This document shows positions 26,833 to 36,340 of a DNA stretch of 64,000 bases, in pieces. The stretch spans positions 62,001 to 126,000 of the forward strand of contig CANMSO010000010.1 of assembly GCA_947500545.1 (NCBI GenBank), in the 5' to 3' direction. The translations under genes were made by a program, and so were the position numbers. The notes under the pieces were generated by a model, which searched no databases, was not told where the DNA came from, and worked only from the letters and a program-made list of their open reading frames with translations. The number at the start of each line of letters is the position of its first letter. Within the stretch, counting starts at the first letter, position 1. The stretch comes from an uncultured Aquimarina sp. Its GTDB lineage: Bacteria; Bacteroidota; Bacteroidia; Flavobacteriales; Flavobacteriaceae.

Positions 26833-28221
26833 ATGATAGCGCATAAAGATATTCCTAGTATAAGTGGTGGGCTTCCTTTTTTGGGTCATGCCTTACCTTT
26901 TATGAAAGCTCCAATCCCTTTTTTAAAGAAAGGGTATAAAGAGCATGGAAAAATATTTTCTATGAAACTTCCGGGGCAAAATGTTGTGGTCATGTTGGGC
27001 CCTGAGCATAATAAGTTTGTTTTTGATCAAACTGATAATCTGTTATCGATACAAGAAGCATATCCTTTCTTTATAAGAATGTTTAGTCGCGATTTCTTCT
27101 ATTTTGGAGGAGAGCAGGCATACAGGCAACAACGGGGGATTATTTTGCCATGTTTTAAAGCTACGGTCATGCCAAATTATATTGATGTTATGGTTTATGA
27201 AACCATTAAATTCATGGAAAAATTAGGAGATCAGGGTAGTTTTGATCTTACCAAAGAATTTGGTCCATTAGTAATGAAGATTGCCGCACATTCATTTTTT
27301 GGAAGCGATTTCAAAGAAAAGCTGGGAGAATCAATTTTTGATGATTTTAGAGATTTTGCAAAGGGTATTGACCCAGTGATACCTGGATGGATTCCTTTAC
27401 CAAAGTTTAAAAGAAGCCAGAAAGCAAAGCAAAAACTAGCGGATAATTTAATTTCATTGATAAAAGAAAGAAGAAAAAACCCTAAGAATCCACCCGATTT
27501 TCTTCAAACTCTTTTAGAATCAAAAAATGAAGATGGGAGTCCGGTTTCAGATCCTATATTAAAAGATCTTATTTTGTTATTGGTTTGGGCGGGTCATGAA
27601 ACTACTACAGGTCATATTAGCTGGGCATTAATAGATTTACTTCAACATCCAGAATACTTGCAATCGATATTAGACGAGCAACAAGAGGTATTAGCAAGCA
27701 ATACTAGGTTTACGATAAATGAAGCCAAAAAGCTAAAAAGAATAGAATGGGCTACCAAAGAAACAGAGCGTTTACATCCTGTGGTAATAGCGCTTACCAG
27801 AAAAGCGAATGAATCTTTTGAAAGAGAAGGTTATGTAATCCCAAAGGGTAGTATGATCTATATATCACCAGCGGTTTCGCACATCATGTCAGATATATTT
27901 CCAAATCCAGAGCAATACGATCCTCTGCGTTTTTCAACAGGAAAACAAATCAAACATAGTCTTATCGGGTTTGGCGGAGGGATACATCGATGTACCGGGG
28001 TTAATTTTGCATATCTGGAAATGAAAGTCGTTTTGACATTATTATTACAGCAATATGATTTTGAGCTGATTAATCCAGCGCCAAAATCTTTAAAGGGGAT
28101 CACAATTAAATGGCCAGAAAGCCCATGCATGATTCGATATTCTAAAAAGAAAAATGCATCAAAAATTAAGAAAGAAGCGTATATGAAAACCGAATTAGAA
28201 GGAGCTTGTCCTTATCATTGA
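26833..28221 (+). CDS. Cytochrome P450
   Basis: A 462-aa soluble class I-type P450. The I-helix oxygen-activation motif is AGHETTTG, the ExxR motif is ETER in KETERLHPV, and the heme-ligand loop is FGGGIHRCTG with Cys387. There is no transmembrane anchor. The substrate is unknown; redox partners are not in the window. ATG 26833 (preceded by AAAAGGAAT) gives the usual P450 N-terminus KDIPSISGGLPFLGHALPF; an in-frame ATG at 26767 would add 22 residues. The C-terminus overlaps the end of the convergent histidine kinase gene by 7 bp. Confidence 0.93.
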   Translation: MIAHKDIPSISGGLPFLGHALPFMKAPIPFLKKGYKEHGKIFSMKLPGQNVVVMLGPEHNKFVFDQTDNLLSIQEAYPFFIRMFSRDFFYFGGEQAYRQQRGIILPCFKATVMPNYIDVMVYETIKFMEKLGDQGSFDLTKEFGPLVMKIAAHSFFGSDFKEKLGESIFDDFRDFAKGIDPVIPGWIPLPKFKRSQKAKQKLADNLISLIKERRKNPKNPPDFLQTLLESKNEDGSPVSDPILKDLILLLVWAGHETTTGHISWALIDLLQHPEYLQSILDEQQEVLASNTRFTINEAKKLKRIEWATKETERLHPVVIALTRKANESFEREGYVIPKGSMIYISPAVSHIMSDIFPNPEQYDPLRFSTGKQIKHSLIGFGGGIHRCTGVNFAYLEMKVVLTLLLQQYDFELINPAPKSLKGITIKWPESPCMIRYSKKKNASKIKKEAYMKTELEGACPYH

Positions 28222-30422
28222 TTGTTCAATTTTAGATTTTTAAGAATAGCCGCTCTTAGATCTTTTTTATTCAACGGTTTGTTGATAAGATCATTCATTC
28301 CTGCATTTCTGCAATCACCTTCTACCTCACTTAATTCTGAGGCAGTCAAAGCAAGTATAGGAGTGTTATTATCAAATTTTCTTATTTCCAAGGTTGCTTG
28401 CATACCATTTAATATTGGCATATTGATATCCATTAGTACTAGGTCAAAGGCTTCTTTTTTTAAGATTTCAACGGCTTCAGATCCGTTTTCTACAATAATA
28501 CATGTACAGCCAATAGTTTTTAATAAATTTTTGGTAACAAGTTGATTAATTTTGTTGTCTTCAGCAACAAGTATTTTATAGTTTAAGGACCCGTTAGTTT
28601 CTGGATTTACAGAATTCTTGTTCGTTTCATTTAATTGATCTGAAATCTTTAGATCTAGATCAAAATAGAACTTGGTGCCAGTGTTTTTATGGCTTTCAAA
28701 ATGGATTGTACTACCCATCTTTTGTGCCAAATTTCTCACAATAGATAACCCTAAGCCTGTTCCTTGTTTATTTTCATATACACTGCCTGCTTGTGAAAAT
28801 TCTTCGAATATATATTCTTTTTGATCATCTGGTATACCGATACCCGTATCTTCAACTTCAATTCGGATACGAACGTCTTTAGAATCTATGGATCGAAGTT
28901 GAATACGAAGCCAAATTTTTCCATTTTCTGTAAATTTTATTGCGTTTCCTATTAAATTGATTAATATCTCCGATATTCTTAATGGATCTAGGTTTACCAT
29001 ATAGGGGATATTATCGTTATACTCAAGCAATAATTCATTTTCCTTTTCTGCGGATTGATAATCAAAAGACTGCAAAATGTTTTTTGATAAGGAAAATAAA
29101 TTGGTTGGTGTTTTTGCAAGATCGGTTTCCTCAGAATCAATTTTACTTATTTTTAATACTTTATTTACCAGGTTAAGTAAATAATCTGCAGAAATCTTTA
29201 ATGAATCAAGAAGTTTTATATCGCTCTCAGAACGATTTTCATTTTCTAATAAAAGAGATGAGATTCCTATAACACCATATAAAGGAGTTCTGAGCTCATG
29301 ACTAATAGTAGATATAAATTGTGACTTGATTTTACTTAATTTTTCTGCTGCAGATTTTGCTTCACCCAATTCTATATTTTTTAATCTTAGAATCTCACTT
29401 GATTTCTTTTTGGATTGATATCCTCGATAGTAAAAAAACATGACACTAATGAGTAAAAGAAGCCCAACAATCGAAATATAAATAATGGTTTTATTATTTT
29501 TATCGATATTCATTAATAGCAATTTTTCTCTTTTTGCCGCTTCTAGCTCTCTTTCATATTCATCTACCTTGAATCTGATTTTTGTGATTTCTTGATTTTT
29601 TGACCGTGCATTTTCAAAGACTTTACGCTCATTTTTTTGAAGTTCTTTTAGATCTGCAATAGCTTTAGGATAATCTCCAATATTTTGGTACATTTCTGAT
29701 CTATATTGATAAAAATAACTTTTCCCTTTTATCCAATACTTTTCTTTTTCTAATAAGTCTAGTGCTTTTTTAAAATATTCTTCGGCATTTTTAATCTCTC
29801 CTTTATGAGTATAATTACGAGCTTTAAGAAGGTATAAAGTACTTGCATTTTTAAAACCTTCAGGAATGAATTTGTCAATACTATCAGCTTCTTTAAGATA
29901 AGGAGCCGCCTCGTCAAATTTGTTCAGATCCATATAGGTCCAAATAAGATTATGTAGAGGAATCGCATAGTTGTTAATATGTACCTTGTGCTTTCCTAAT
30001 TCAACACCCTTTTTATAATAAATCAATGCATTTTCATAGTCTTCATTTTCGTCATAATATATGTTGGCCAGACCTTGTAAAACATAGGGCATCAATTTTT
30101 TAAACTCAGTTTTCTCAGAGTATTCCAATGCTTTTAACATATGTGTTTTGGCATTTTTATAATCAATAATTTCATATTGAATGGTCCCCATTACGAAGTA
30201 AGCATGTGATAAGTAATGATTATGCTCAAGTTCATGGGCATACGTAACAGCTTTAAAAGCAAGCTCTAAAGCATCATACATATTATTTTTCATTCTTAAT
30301 TCTTGAGCATTTTTTAATAACATATCCAGACTATCAATCTTGATAAAGGAAGACTCATCCTGAGAAAAGGCTGACAAAGAAGTAACAAAAACGAATATGA
30401 AAAAAATAATATTTTTCAACAC
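28215..30422 (-). CDS. TPR-containing hybrid sensor histidine kinase/response regulator
   Basis: A 735-aa hybrid two-component protein. A signal peptide (FVFVTSLSAFSQ) is followed by periplasmic TPR repeats (about residues 30-280), a coiled coil, a transmembrane helix at about 310-330, the HisKA domain with phospho-His375 in STISHELRTP, the HATPase domain (INLIGNAIKFTENGK, DTGIGIP, GTGLGLSIV) and a receiver domain with Asp665 in LVLMDINMP. There is no DNA-binding output domain, so the signal must pass to another regulator. The start is GTG at 30422 (TTG at 30419 is an alternative). It is convergent with the P450 gene and divergent from pbpC. The 248-bp gap to pbpC shows no clear feature. Confidence 0.93.
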   Translation of the reverse strand: MLKNIIFFIFVFVTSLSAFSQDESSFIKIDSLDMLLKNAQELRMKNNMYDALELAFKAVTYAHELEHNHYLSHAYFVMGTIQYEIIDYKNAKTHMLKALEYSEKTEFKKLMPYVLQGLANIYYDENEDYENALIYYKKGVELGKHKVHINNYAIPLHNLIWTYMDLNKFDEAAPYLKEADSIDKFIPEGFKNASTLYLLKARNYTHKGEIKNAEEYFKKALDLLEKEKYWIKGKSYFYQYRSEMYQNIGDYPKAIADLKELQKNERKVFENARSKNQEITKIRFKVDEYERELEAAKREKLLLMNIDKNNKTIIYISIVGLLLLISVMFFYYRGYQSKKKSSEILRLKNIELGEAKSAAEKLSKIKSQFISTISHELRTPLYGVIGISSLLLENENRSESDIKLLDSLKISADYLLNLVNKVLKISKIDSEETDLAKTPTNLFSLSKNILQSFDYQSAEKENELLLEYNDNIPYMVNLDPLRISEILINLIGNAIKFTENGKIWLRIQLRSIDSKDVRIRIEVEDTGIGIPDDQKEYIFEEFSQAGSVYENKQGTGLGLSIVRNLAQKMGSTIHFESHKNTGTKFYFDLDLKISDQLNETNKNSVNPETNGSLNYKILVAEDNKINQLVTKNLLKTIGCTCIIVENGSEAVEILKKEAFDLVLMDINMPILNGMQATLEIRKFDNNTPILALTASELSEVEGDCRNAGMNDLINKPLNKKDLRAAILKNLKLNNQ

Positions 30423-30670
30423 AAAATAATTTTGGTGAATTTTGATAAACTAAATTGGTAAATCATGTATAACTGTGATTGAATTTTATGATGTTTCTTA
30501 TGCTAAGAGTAACAACTGATTCAAAAAAACCTAAATCGATTTGGTGTTAAGAGTCATATAATTTAATAAAATTTTAAGATTTAACCGCAAAAGTTATGAG
30601 AAATTAAGTTTTCTCTTCACTAAAAAGATGTGTTTTTATCATTTACCTTTACTAATGTATATTTCGTTAA

Positions 30671-33034
30671 TTGTCGTTAGTGTTGTTTCAAAGATCTAAG
30701 AATTACATAAAAAAACACCCAAAACGCTGTATTCTGATAGGAATATTGCTCGTTTGGTATTATTTTTCGATACCCAGACAATTATTTAGTGACCCTACTG
30801 CTACAGTAATTGAAACTAGAAACGGCGAACTGTTAGGAGCTAAAATTGCAATCGATGGGCAATGGCGCTTTCCTGAAACGGACAGTGTTTCATATAAATT
30901 CAAAAAATGCATTATTGCGTTTGAAGACCAACAATTCTATCGACATTTTGGTTTCAATCCCGTTGCTATGGGTCAGGCTATTGGCGAAAATATAAAAGCT
31001 GGAAAAGTTATTCGTGGTGGTAGTACCATTACCCAACAAGTTATTCGCTTATCAAGAAAGGGTAAAAAGAGAACGTATTTTGAAAAGCTGAAAGAACTTG
31101 TCTTAGCCACAAGATTAGAGTTTGGTGCTTCAAAAGAAAATATTCTAAGACTGTATGCATCTAATGCACCCTTTGGGGGAAACGTAGTGGGTATAGATAT
31201 GGCTTCATGGCGTTATTTTGGTTTACCTGCTCATCAATTGTCATGGGCCGAGAGTGCAACGCTTGCTGTACTACCAAATGCACCCTCTTTGATCTATCCC
31301 GGGAAGAATCAAACACAACTAGAAGAGAAAAGAAATCGATTACTAAAAACACTTTTAGAACAAGAAACAATCGATTCATTGACCTATGAATTATCTATAA
31401 GTGAAACTTTACCACAAAAACCTTATTTTCTGCCACAAATAGCACCACATTTATTGGACCGAATCACAAAACAGCATAGAGGGAAAAGGGTGCAAACTAC
31501 GATTAATGCAATATTACAAAAGCAGGTGAATCAAGTAGTAAAGCAGCATTACGAAGTATTGAAACAAAATGAAATTCATAACATGGCAGTTTTGGTATTG
31601 GATGTTGATACCAGAGAAGTACTAAGTTATGTGGGTAATACTCCAACAGATAAGAATCATCAAAAGGATGTAGATATTATACAAGCGGCGCGTAGCACAG
31701 GAAGCACACTAAAACCATTATTATATACTGCAATGATGGATAAAGGAGAATTGTTGCCAGAGCAATTAGTATCTGATATCCCAACAGTCATTGCTGGATA
31801 CAACCCGCAAAATTTTGATGAGAGTTATAGTGGTGCAGCTCCTGCTAATCGAGCGTTAGCTCGTTCGTTAAATGTGCCCGCAGTAAGACTATTACAGCAA
31901 TATGGTTTGCAACGTTTCCGGGATGAATTGAATGCTTTTCAGATCAAAGGCATAAAGTATGATGCAGACCATTATGGATTATCATTAATCGTAGGCGGTG
32001 CAGAAGGTAGCCTTTGGGATTTATGCAAAACATACGCTGGTTTTACTGGTACACTAAATAGTTATAAGGAAACCTCAAGCGAATATTTTACTAGGGAATT
32101 TGTCGAACCCATTGTATTAGCTTCAGAAAGTGTTGATTTTGGAAAGAAAGTAAAGCAAAAGCCAGTTTTTGGTGCAGGAAGTATTTGGCTCACTTTTGAA
32201 GCAATGAAAAAAGTGAACAGGCCTGAAGGTGATGAGGCATGGGAGTTTTATGATTCGGCAAGGGAGATTGCCTGGAAAACCGGAACTAGTTTTGGTAATC
32301 GTGATGCATGGGCAATAGGTACAAGTCAGAAGTATGTAGTTGGCGTTTGGATTGGAAATGCGGATGGTGAAGGCCGCCCAGAGCTTACCGGATTAAATAC
32401 AGCGGCCCCTGTGTTATTTGACGTGTTTAACTTATTACCAAATTCAAAATGGTTTCCCGTACCTTACGATGATTTGATAACCGCAACCGTATGTGGCAAG
32501 AGTGGTTTTTTAGCAAGTAGTAATTGTCCCGTTAAACAAATATATGCTCCTGTTTTAGGAGGAAAGGCAGCACCTTGTCCATATCATCAATTAGTACATC
32601 TAGATGCAACACGACGATATCGCGTAAATTCTTCTTGTGAGCCTGTGGCAGATATTGTTCACGAACCATGGTTTGTATTACCGCCATTACAGGAGTACTT
32701 TTTTAAGACTAATAATGCAAGGTATAGGTCATTACCACCATATAGGTTTGATTGTATAAAGGAACCCCAAGAGCGAATGGATTTTATTTTTCCTAAAGGA
32801 AATAGTGCAGTGTATTTGCCCAAAGGATTTGATGGTATGGCTAACGAAGTAATCCTTAAAATCGCGCATACCAAACCTGAAACTAGGGTGTTTTGGTACA
32901 TAGATGACAAATTTATAGGATCAACCAAGCGATTTCATGAACTACCCATAGCTCCCAAAATAGGAGAACACATAATTACCGTTTTAGATGATCAAGGAAA
33001 TGTGTTAAAACGAAAAATAGAAATTAAAGAGTGA
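30671..33034 (+). CDS. pbpC: Penicillin-binding protein 1C
   Basis: A 787-aa bifunctional class A penicillin-binding protein of the PBP1C type, with one N-terminal membrane helix (CILIGILLVWYYFSIP). The transglycosylase domain has AFEDQQFYRHFGFNP and GGSTITQQVIRLSRKG. The transpeptidase domain has the nucleophile in S345-T-L-K and KTGTSFGNRDAWAIG. A BiPBP_C-type C-terminal domain (residues about 700-787) closes it. It builds or repairs peptidoglycan and is functionally tied to alpha-2-macroglobulin. An in-frame stop at 30668-30670 forces a non-ATG start: TTG 30671, or GTG 30680/TTG 30683. Confidence 0.95.
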   Translation: MSLVLFQRSKNYIKKHPKRCILIGILLVWYYFSIPRQLFSDPTATVIETRNGELLGAKIAIDGQWRFPETDSVSYKFKKCIIAFEDQQFYRHFGFNPVAMGQAIGENIKAGKVIRGGSTITQQVIRLSRKGKKRTYFEKLKELVLATRLEFGASKENILRLYASNAPFGGNVVGIDMASWRYFGLPAHQLSWAESATLAVLPNAPSLIYPGKNQTQLEEKRNRLLKTLLEQETIDSLTYELSISETLPQKPYFLPQIAPHLLDRITKQHRGKRVQTTINAILQKQVNQVVKQHYEVLKQNEIHNMAVLVLDVDTREVLSYVGNTPTDKNHQKDVDIIQAARSTGSTLKPLLYTAMMDKGELLPEQLVSDIPTVIAGYNPQNFDESYSGAAPANRALARSLNVPAVRLLQQYGLQRFRDELNAFQIKGIKYDADHYGLSLIVGGAEGSLWDLCKTYAGFTGTLNSYKETSSEYFTREFVEPIVLASESVDFGKKVKQKPVFGAGSIWLTFEAMKKVNRPEGDEAWEFYDSAREIAWKTGTSFGNRDAWAIGTSQKYVVGVWIGNADGEGRPELTGLNTAAPVLFDVFNLLPNSKWFPVPYDDLITATVCGKSGFLASSNCPVKQIYAPVLGGKAAPCPYHQLVHLDATRRYRVNSSCEPVADIVHEPWFVLPPLQEYFFKTNNARYRSLPPYRFDCIKEPQERMDFIFPKGNSAVYLPKGFDGMANEVILKIAHTKPETRVFWYIDDKFIGSTKRFHELPIAPKIGEHIITVLDDQGNVLKRKIEIKE

Positions 33035-33055
33035 AGCTTCACTCTTTAATTTCTA
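33018..33055 (+). terminator. Perfect 38-bp palindrome over the pbpC stop codon
   Basis: Bases 33018-33055 are identical to their reverse complement, centred on AAGCTT at 33034-33039, and include the pbpC stop TGA at 33032-33034. As RNA it would fold into a 17-bp stem with a 4-base loop. A T-rich right arm is present but no long U run follows, so it may be a terminator or 3'-end stabiliser. Confidence 0.6.
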
Positions 33056-33131
33056 AGATAACTCTGCAGAGTACTTCAATTATAGGAGAAAGAGCTTAAA
33101 AATAGTATTGTAGCACTCATCAATGTTAAAA

Positions 33132-33186
33132 TAGTCAAATGTGACTAAAAACATTGTCATAAATATAAAAGTATTTCATATATTTA
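33132..33186 (+). promoter_or_regulatory. TetR-operon promoter with candidate operator
   Basis: TAGTCA-AATG-TGACTA (33132-33147) is an exact inverted repeat with 6-bp arms, nested in weaker outer arms AATGTT and AACATT. Just downstream, TTG 33154-33156, a 22-bp spacer and TATATTTA 33179-33186 (7 of 8 to TAnnTTTG) form a plausible promoter. The operator edge lies next to the -33 element, as expected for an autoregulated TetR gene. Confidence 0.5.
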
Positions 33187-33201
33187 TAAAAAAAAGAAAA
33201 A

Positions 33202-33855
33202 TTGGCTACAAAGAAAAGAATACTTACCCAGGCTATTAAGGCCTTTAATAAGTCGGGCTATGGTGCAGTAAACCTATTTGAATTAGCAAAATCACTAGAA
33301 ATGAGTAGGGGTAATATGACTTATCATTTCAAGGATAAAGAAGCTTTATTGAAAGAGATAACCGATCAGCTTTGGGAAAAGCTGACAAATGAAAGAGTTA
33401 CAAAAAGTGTTCCTTCTTTTCAAAATCTACATCATGATGCTCAGCTATATTATAGGTTGCAAAAAGAATACTCATTTATTTTTCATGATAACCAGGTTCT
33501 TAAGCATCCTTTGATTGCTTCCAAAATGAGATCTCTTGCTGTCAAAACGATTCAGGACATAGAAATGGCAATTGCGTTTTCTATTCAGTTAGGAAACATG
33601 AATGCAGAACCTGCCCCAGGTGTTTATAAGAACTTAGCAATAACCTCATGGATGATGATGTTTTTCTGGTACTCGCAGCAAACAATTAGGGGGGATAAAA
33701 CAAAAGAGGACGGAGAAAAAGTTATTTGGAGTCTATTGTTACCACATCTTACTGAAAAAGGTTTGGCATCATTTAAAAAATTCTTTGGTCAAGATTATCT
33801 AACCAGTTTAGGTGAGGAATTTGATCAAAATATGGATTCTTATTTAACCTTTTAA
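33202..33855 (+). CDS. TetR/AcrR-family transcriptional regulator
   Basis: A 217-aa TetR-type repressor. The N-terminal helix-turn-helix spans about residues 20-45 (GAVNLFELAKSLEMSRGNM, then TYHFKDKEALLKEI). The C-terminal ligand domain is of the flavobacterial type with a conserved MMMFFWYSQQT segment. It starts with TTG at 33202; no in-frame ATG gives the HTH. It is the first gene of the acyl-CoA operon, 8 bp before the ligase, and probably represses the operon until an acyl-CoA ligand binds, by analogy with FadR/AtuR-like regulators. Ligand unknown. Confidence 0.88.
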   Translation: MATKKRILTQAIKAFNKSGYGAVNLFELAKSLEMSRGNMTYHFKDKEALLKEITDQLWEKLTNERVTKSVPSFQNLHHDAQLYYRLQKEYSFIFHDNQVLKHPLIASKMRSLAVKTIQDIEMAIAFSIQLGNMNAEPAPGVYKNLAITSWMMMFFWYSQQTIRGDKTKEDGEKVIWSLLLPHLTEKGLASFKKFFGQDYLTSLGEEFDQNMDSYLTF

Positions 33856-33863
33856 TTTTTGTT

Positions 33864-35549
33864 ATGGGCAATCTAAGTTTTCCAAATTATAACTCATTAC
33901 CAGAGTATTTTTATCACTGGGTTAAGGAAAAACCTGATTTTCCTTTTTTAAAACAACCCAAAGGTAATCTCTGGAAAACTTTGACCTATCAAGATGCCTA
34001 TGATGAGGCGTCAAGAATGACAAAGGCATTGCAAGGATTGGGTTTGAAAAAAGGAGATCATGTTGCCATATATTCTAAAAATTGTTATCACTGGATACTT
34101 GCAGATTTGGCAATTATGATGGGAGGATTTGTTTCTGTCCCCTTGTATTATAACCTCTCGGCAACGCAATTAGGAGAGGTTCTTGCTCAATCTGATTCTA
34201 AAGTAGTTTTTGTTGGAAAGTTAGACAATTGGTCTGGACATGCTGAAAAAATAGAAGACGATACCCAAATCATACGCTTTTCTCACTATCAAGGAAATGA
34301 AGAAGTTACAGAAGGATTACTTTGGGATGATTTGGTTTCAGGAAATGAATCTTTTGTACAAGGTTATATTCCAGATCCCAATGAAATATGGACGATTCTA
34401 TTTACTTCTGGGACTACAGGAACGCCTAAAGGAGTTATGCACATACATAAGACCCCAGTTCAAATCATTAAAGATGATAACAAAAATGATTGGATAGGCA
34501 TCGCCAAATATCCAGAACCGCAATTATTATCGTACTTACCATTAAATCATGTGGCCGAAAAGATTGGTGTTTATGCAATAGCTCTAATGCTTGGCGGTAC
34601 TATTTCGTTTGGAGAAAGTATTGAAACATTTGCTAAAAATTTACAAGACACTCAGCCCACCATTTTTTTTGCGGTTCCCAGAATTTGGACAAAATTCTAC
34701 CTAGCAGTAGCTAATAAACTGCCCCTCAAAAAACAACGATTATTATTCAATATTCCTATACTTTCTGGTATTGTAAAAAAGAAAATTCGGCATGGTCTAG
34801 GTATGGCCAATGCAAAAGTGATTGCAACGGGTTCGGCAATTACACCTACTTATTTGAAGAAGTGGTACGCTAGCCTTGGAATTCATCTTATCGAGGCGTA
34901 TGGCATGACAGAAGTTTGCGGGTCGATTACAAATTCTCCAATGAAAGATGCTCCAAAGGATTCAGTAGGTAAGCCGGTTCCGGGTTGCCAGGTTAAAATC
35001 GATCCAAAGACTAATGAAGTACTTATGAAGTCACCATATATGATGAAAGGGTACTACAACGATAAGGGTTTAACCGAAAAAGTCTTAAAAAATGGTTGGT
35101 TACATAGCGGAGATAAAGGAAGTTTTGATGAAAACGGTTTCCTAAAAATTATAGGGCGTGTTTCTGATGCCTTTAAAACCAGTAAGGGTAAGTATGTTAT
35201 ACCTAATCCTTTAGAAGAAAAAATAGAAAAAAATGAATTGGTTGAGCAGGTTTGTATAGCAGGGCTAGGGATACCTCAGCCCATTGCTATTGTTAATCTA
35301 TCAGAAGTCGCACAATCTGTTACAAAAGAAGAAATAGAATCATCATTGGATAACACACTTGTTTCTCTTAATGAACATTTGGCTAATTACACGCGTGTGT
35401 CTACGATCATTGTAGATTCTAAAATCTGGAATACAGAAAATGCACTATTAACCCCTACACTTAAAATAAGAAGAGGAGAAATAGACAGCCAGTTTGGTGA
35501 ACATTTTCTGGATTGGCATAATGATAAAAAAAATGTGATATGGATATAG
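33864..35549 (+). CDS. Long-chain-type acyl-CoA synthetase (AMP-forming)
   Basis: A 561-aa AMP-binding enzyme that activates a carboxylic acid to its acyl-CoA. The ATP loop LFTSGTTGTPKGVM, the LIEAYGMTEVCGSITNSP segment and the adenylate-binding LHSGDKGSFDENGFLKIIGR are present; TSKGKYVIPNPLEEKIE marks the hinge and C-terminal lid, which is shorter than in FadD. It is cytoplasmic and starts the pathway encoded by the operon. Closest in type to the long-chain (AMP-dependent synthetase with 'AMP-binding enzyme C' reduced) group. Its 3' end overlaps the SDR gene by 10 bp. Confidence 0.92.
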   Translation: MGNLSFPNYNSLPEYFYHWVKEKPDFPFLKQPKGNLWKTLTYQDAYDEASRMTKALQGLGLKKGDHVAIYSKNCYHWILADLAIMMGGFVSVPLYYNLSATQLGEVLAQSDSKVVFVGKLDNWSGHAEKIEDDTQIIRFSHYQGNEEVTEGLLWDDLVSGNESFVQGYIPDPNEIWTILFTSGTTGTPKGVMHIHKTPVQIIKDDNKNDWIGIAKYPEPQLLSYLPLNHVAEKIGVYAIALMLGGTISFGESIETFAKNLQDTQPTIFFAVPRIWTKFYLAVANKLPLKKQRLLFNIPILSGIVKKKIRHGLGMANAKVIATGSAITPTYLKKWYASLGIHLIEAYGMTEVCGSITNSPMKDAPKDSVGKPVPGCQVKIDPKTNEVLMKSPYMMKGYYNDKGLTEKVLKNGWLHSGDKGSFDENGFLKIIGRVSDAFKTSKGKYVIPNPLEEKIEKNELVEQVCIAGLGIPQPIAIVNLSEVAQSVTKEEIESSLDNTLVSLNEHLANYTRVSTIIVDSKIWNTENALLTPTLKIRRGEIDSQFGEHFLDWHNDKKNVIWI

Positions 35550-36340
35550 GTAAAACAGTTCTTGTAACCGGAGGTTCTAGTGGGATTGGCCTTACCATTT
35601 CCAAATATTTTGCAAGGGCAGGATATAGATTACTGTGGGTTTCACTTTCAAAACAAGAGATGGATGCTGCCCAATCACAATTAAAACAAGAGGTTCCTGA
35701 CTGTGACATAAATTCACTCGAACTTGATCTGTCGTTGTCTGATGCAGCACAAAAAGTACATGCATGGATAAAAGAAAACTATTGGGATATCGATGTATTG
35801 ATTAACAATGCAGGTTTTGGCACCTATGGTTTTAGCAATGATATAGATGTACACAGAGAGTTGAATATGATTAATTTAAATGTAATTAATCTCTATAAAA
35901 TGACACGACTTTTCTTGAATGACATGATAGATCATAATAAAGGTACTATTATTAATATTAGTTCTAATACTTCTTTTCAACCCACCCCAAAACTAAGTAC
36001 TTATGGGGCGACCAAATCTTTTGTCAAACATTTTAGTAGAAGTATCAATGAGGAGTTAAAAATGCTTAATTCAAAAGTCAAAGTGATTTGTGTATGTCCT
36101 GCTGCAATTAAGGATACAAACTTTAGGAATGCGGGAAATATGGAAAATTTAAAAACATTCAGCGGATTGGCGACGACCACGTCAGAAGAAGTGGCTAAAG
36201 ATGTGTGGAATGGTTTTACAAAAGGAAAAGATTTTATAATAAGTGGTTGGAAAATGAGAATGCTCCACAACATATCCTGGATGGTTCCTTATCGATTTCA
36301 ACAGTTTTTAGTAAGACAAGAAATTAAAGAAATGTATTAA
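35540..36340 (+). CDS. Short-chain dehydrogenase/reductase
   Basis: A 266-aa classical SDR: NAD(P)-binding TGGSSGIG at residues 10-17, NNAGFGTYG, the catalytic INISSNTS serine and YGATK as the YxxxK pair. It resembles the DltE/YqjQ-like SDRs. The start overlaps the ligase gene by 10 bp and the stop is directly followed by the next ATG, so it is firmly in the operon. Probably oxidises or reduces a hydroxyl or keto intermediate; the substrate is not evident. Confidence 0.9.
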   Translation: MDIGKTVLVTGGSSGIGLTISKYFARAGYRLLWVSLSKQEMDAAQSQLKQEVPDCDINSLELDLSLSDAAQKVHAWIKENYWDIDVLINNAGFGTYGFSNDIDVHRELNMINLNVINLYKMTRLFLNDMIDHNKGTIINISSNTSFQPTPKLSTYGATKSFVKHFSRSINEELKMLNSKVKVICVCPAAIKDTNFRNAGNMENLKTFSGLATTTSEEVAKDVWNGFTKGKDFIISGWKMRMLHNISWMVPYRFQQFLVRQEIKEMY

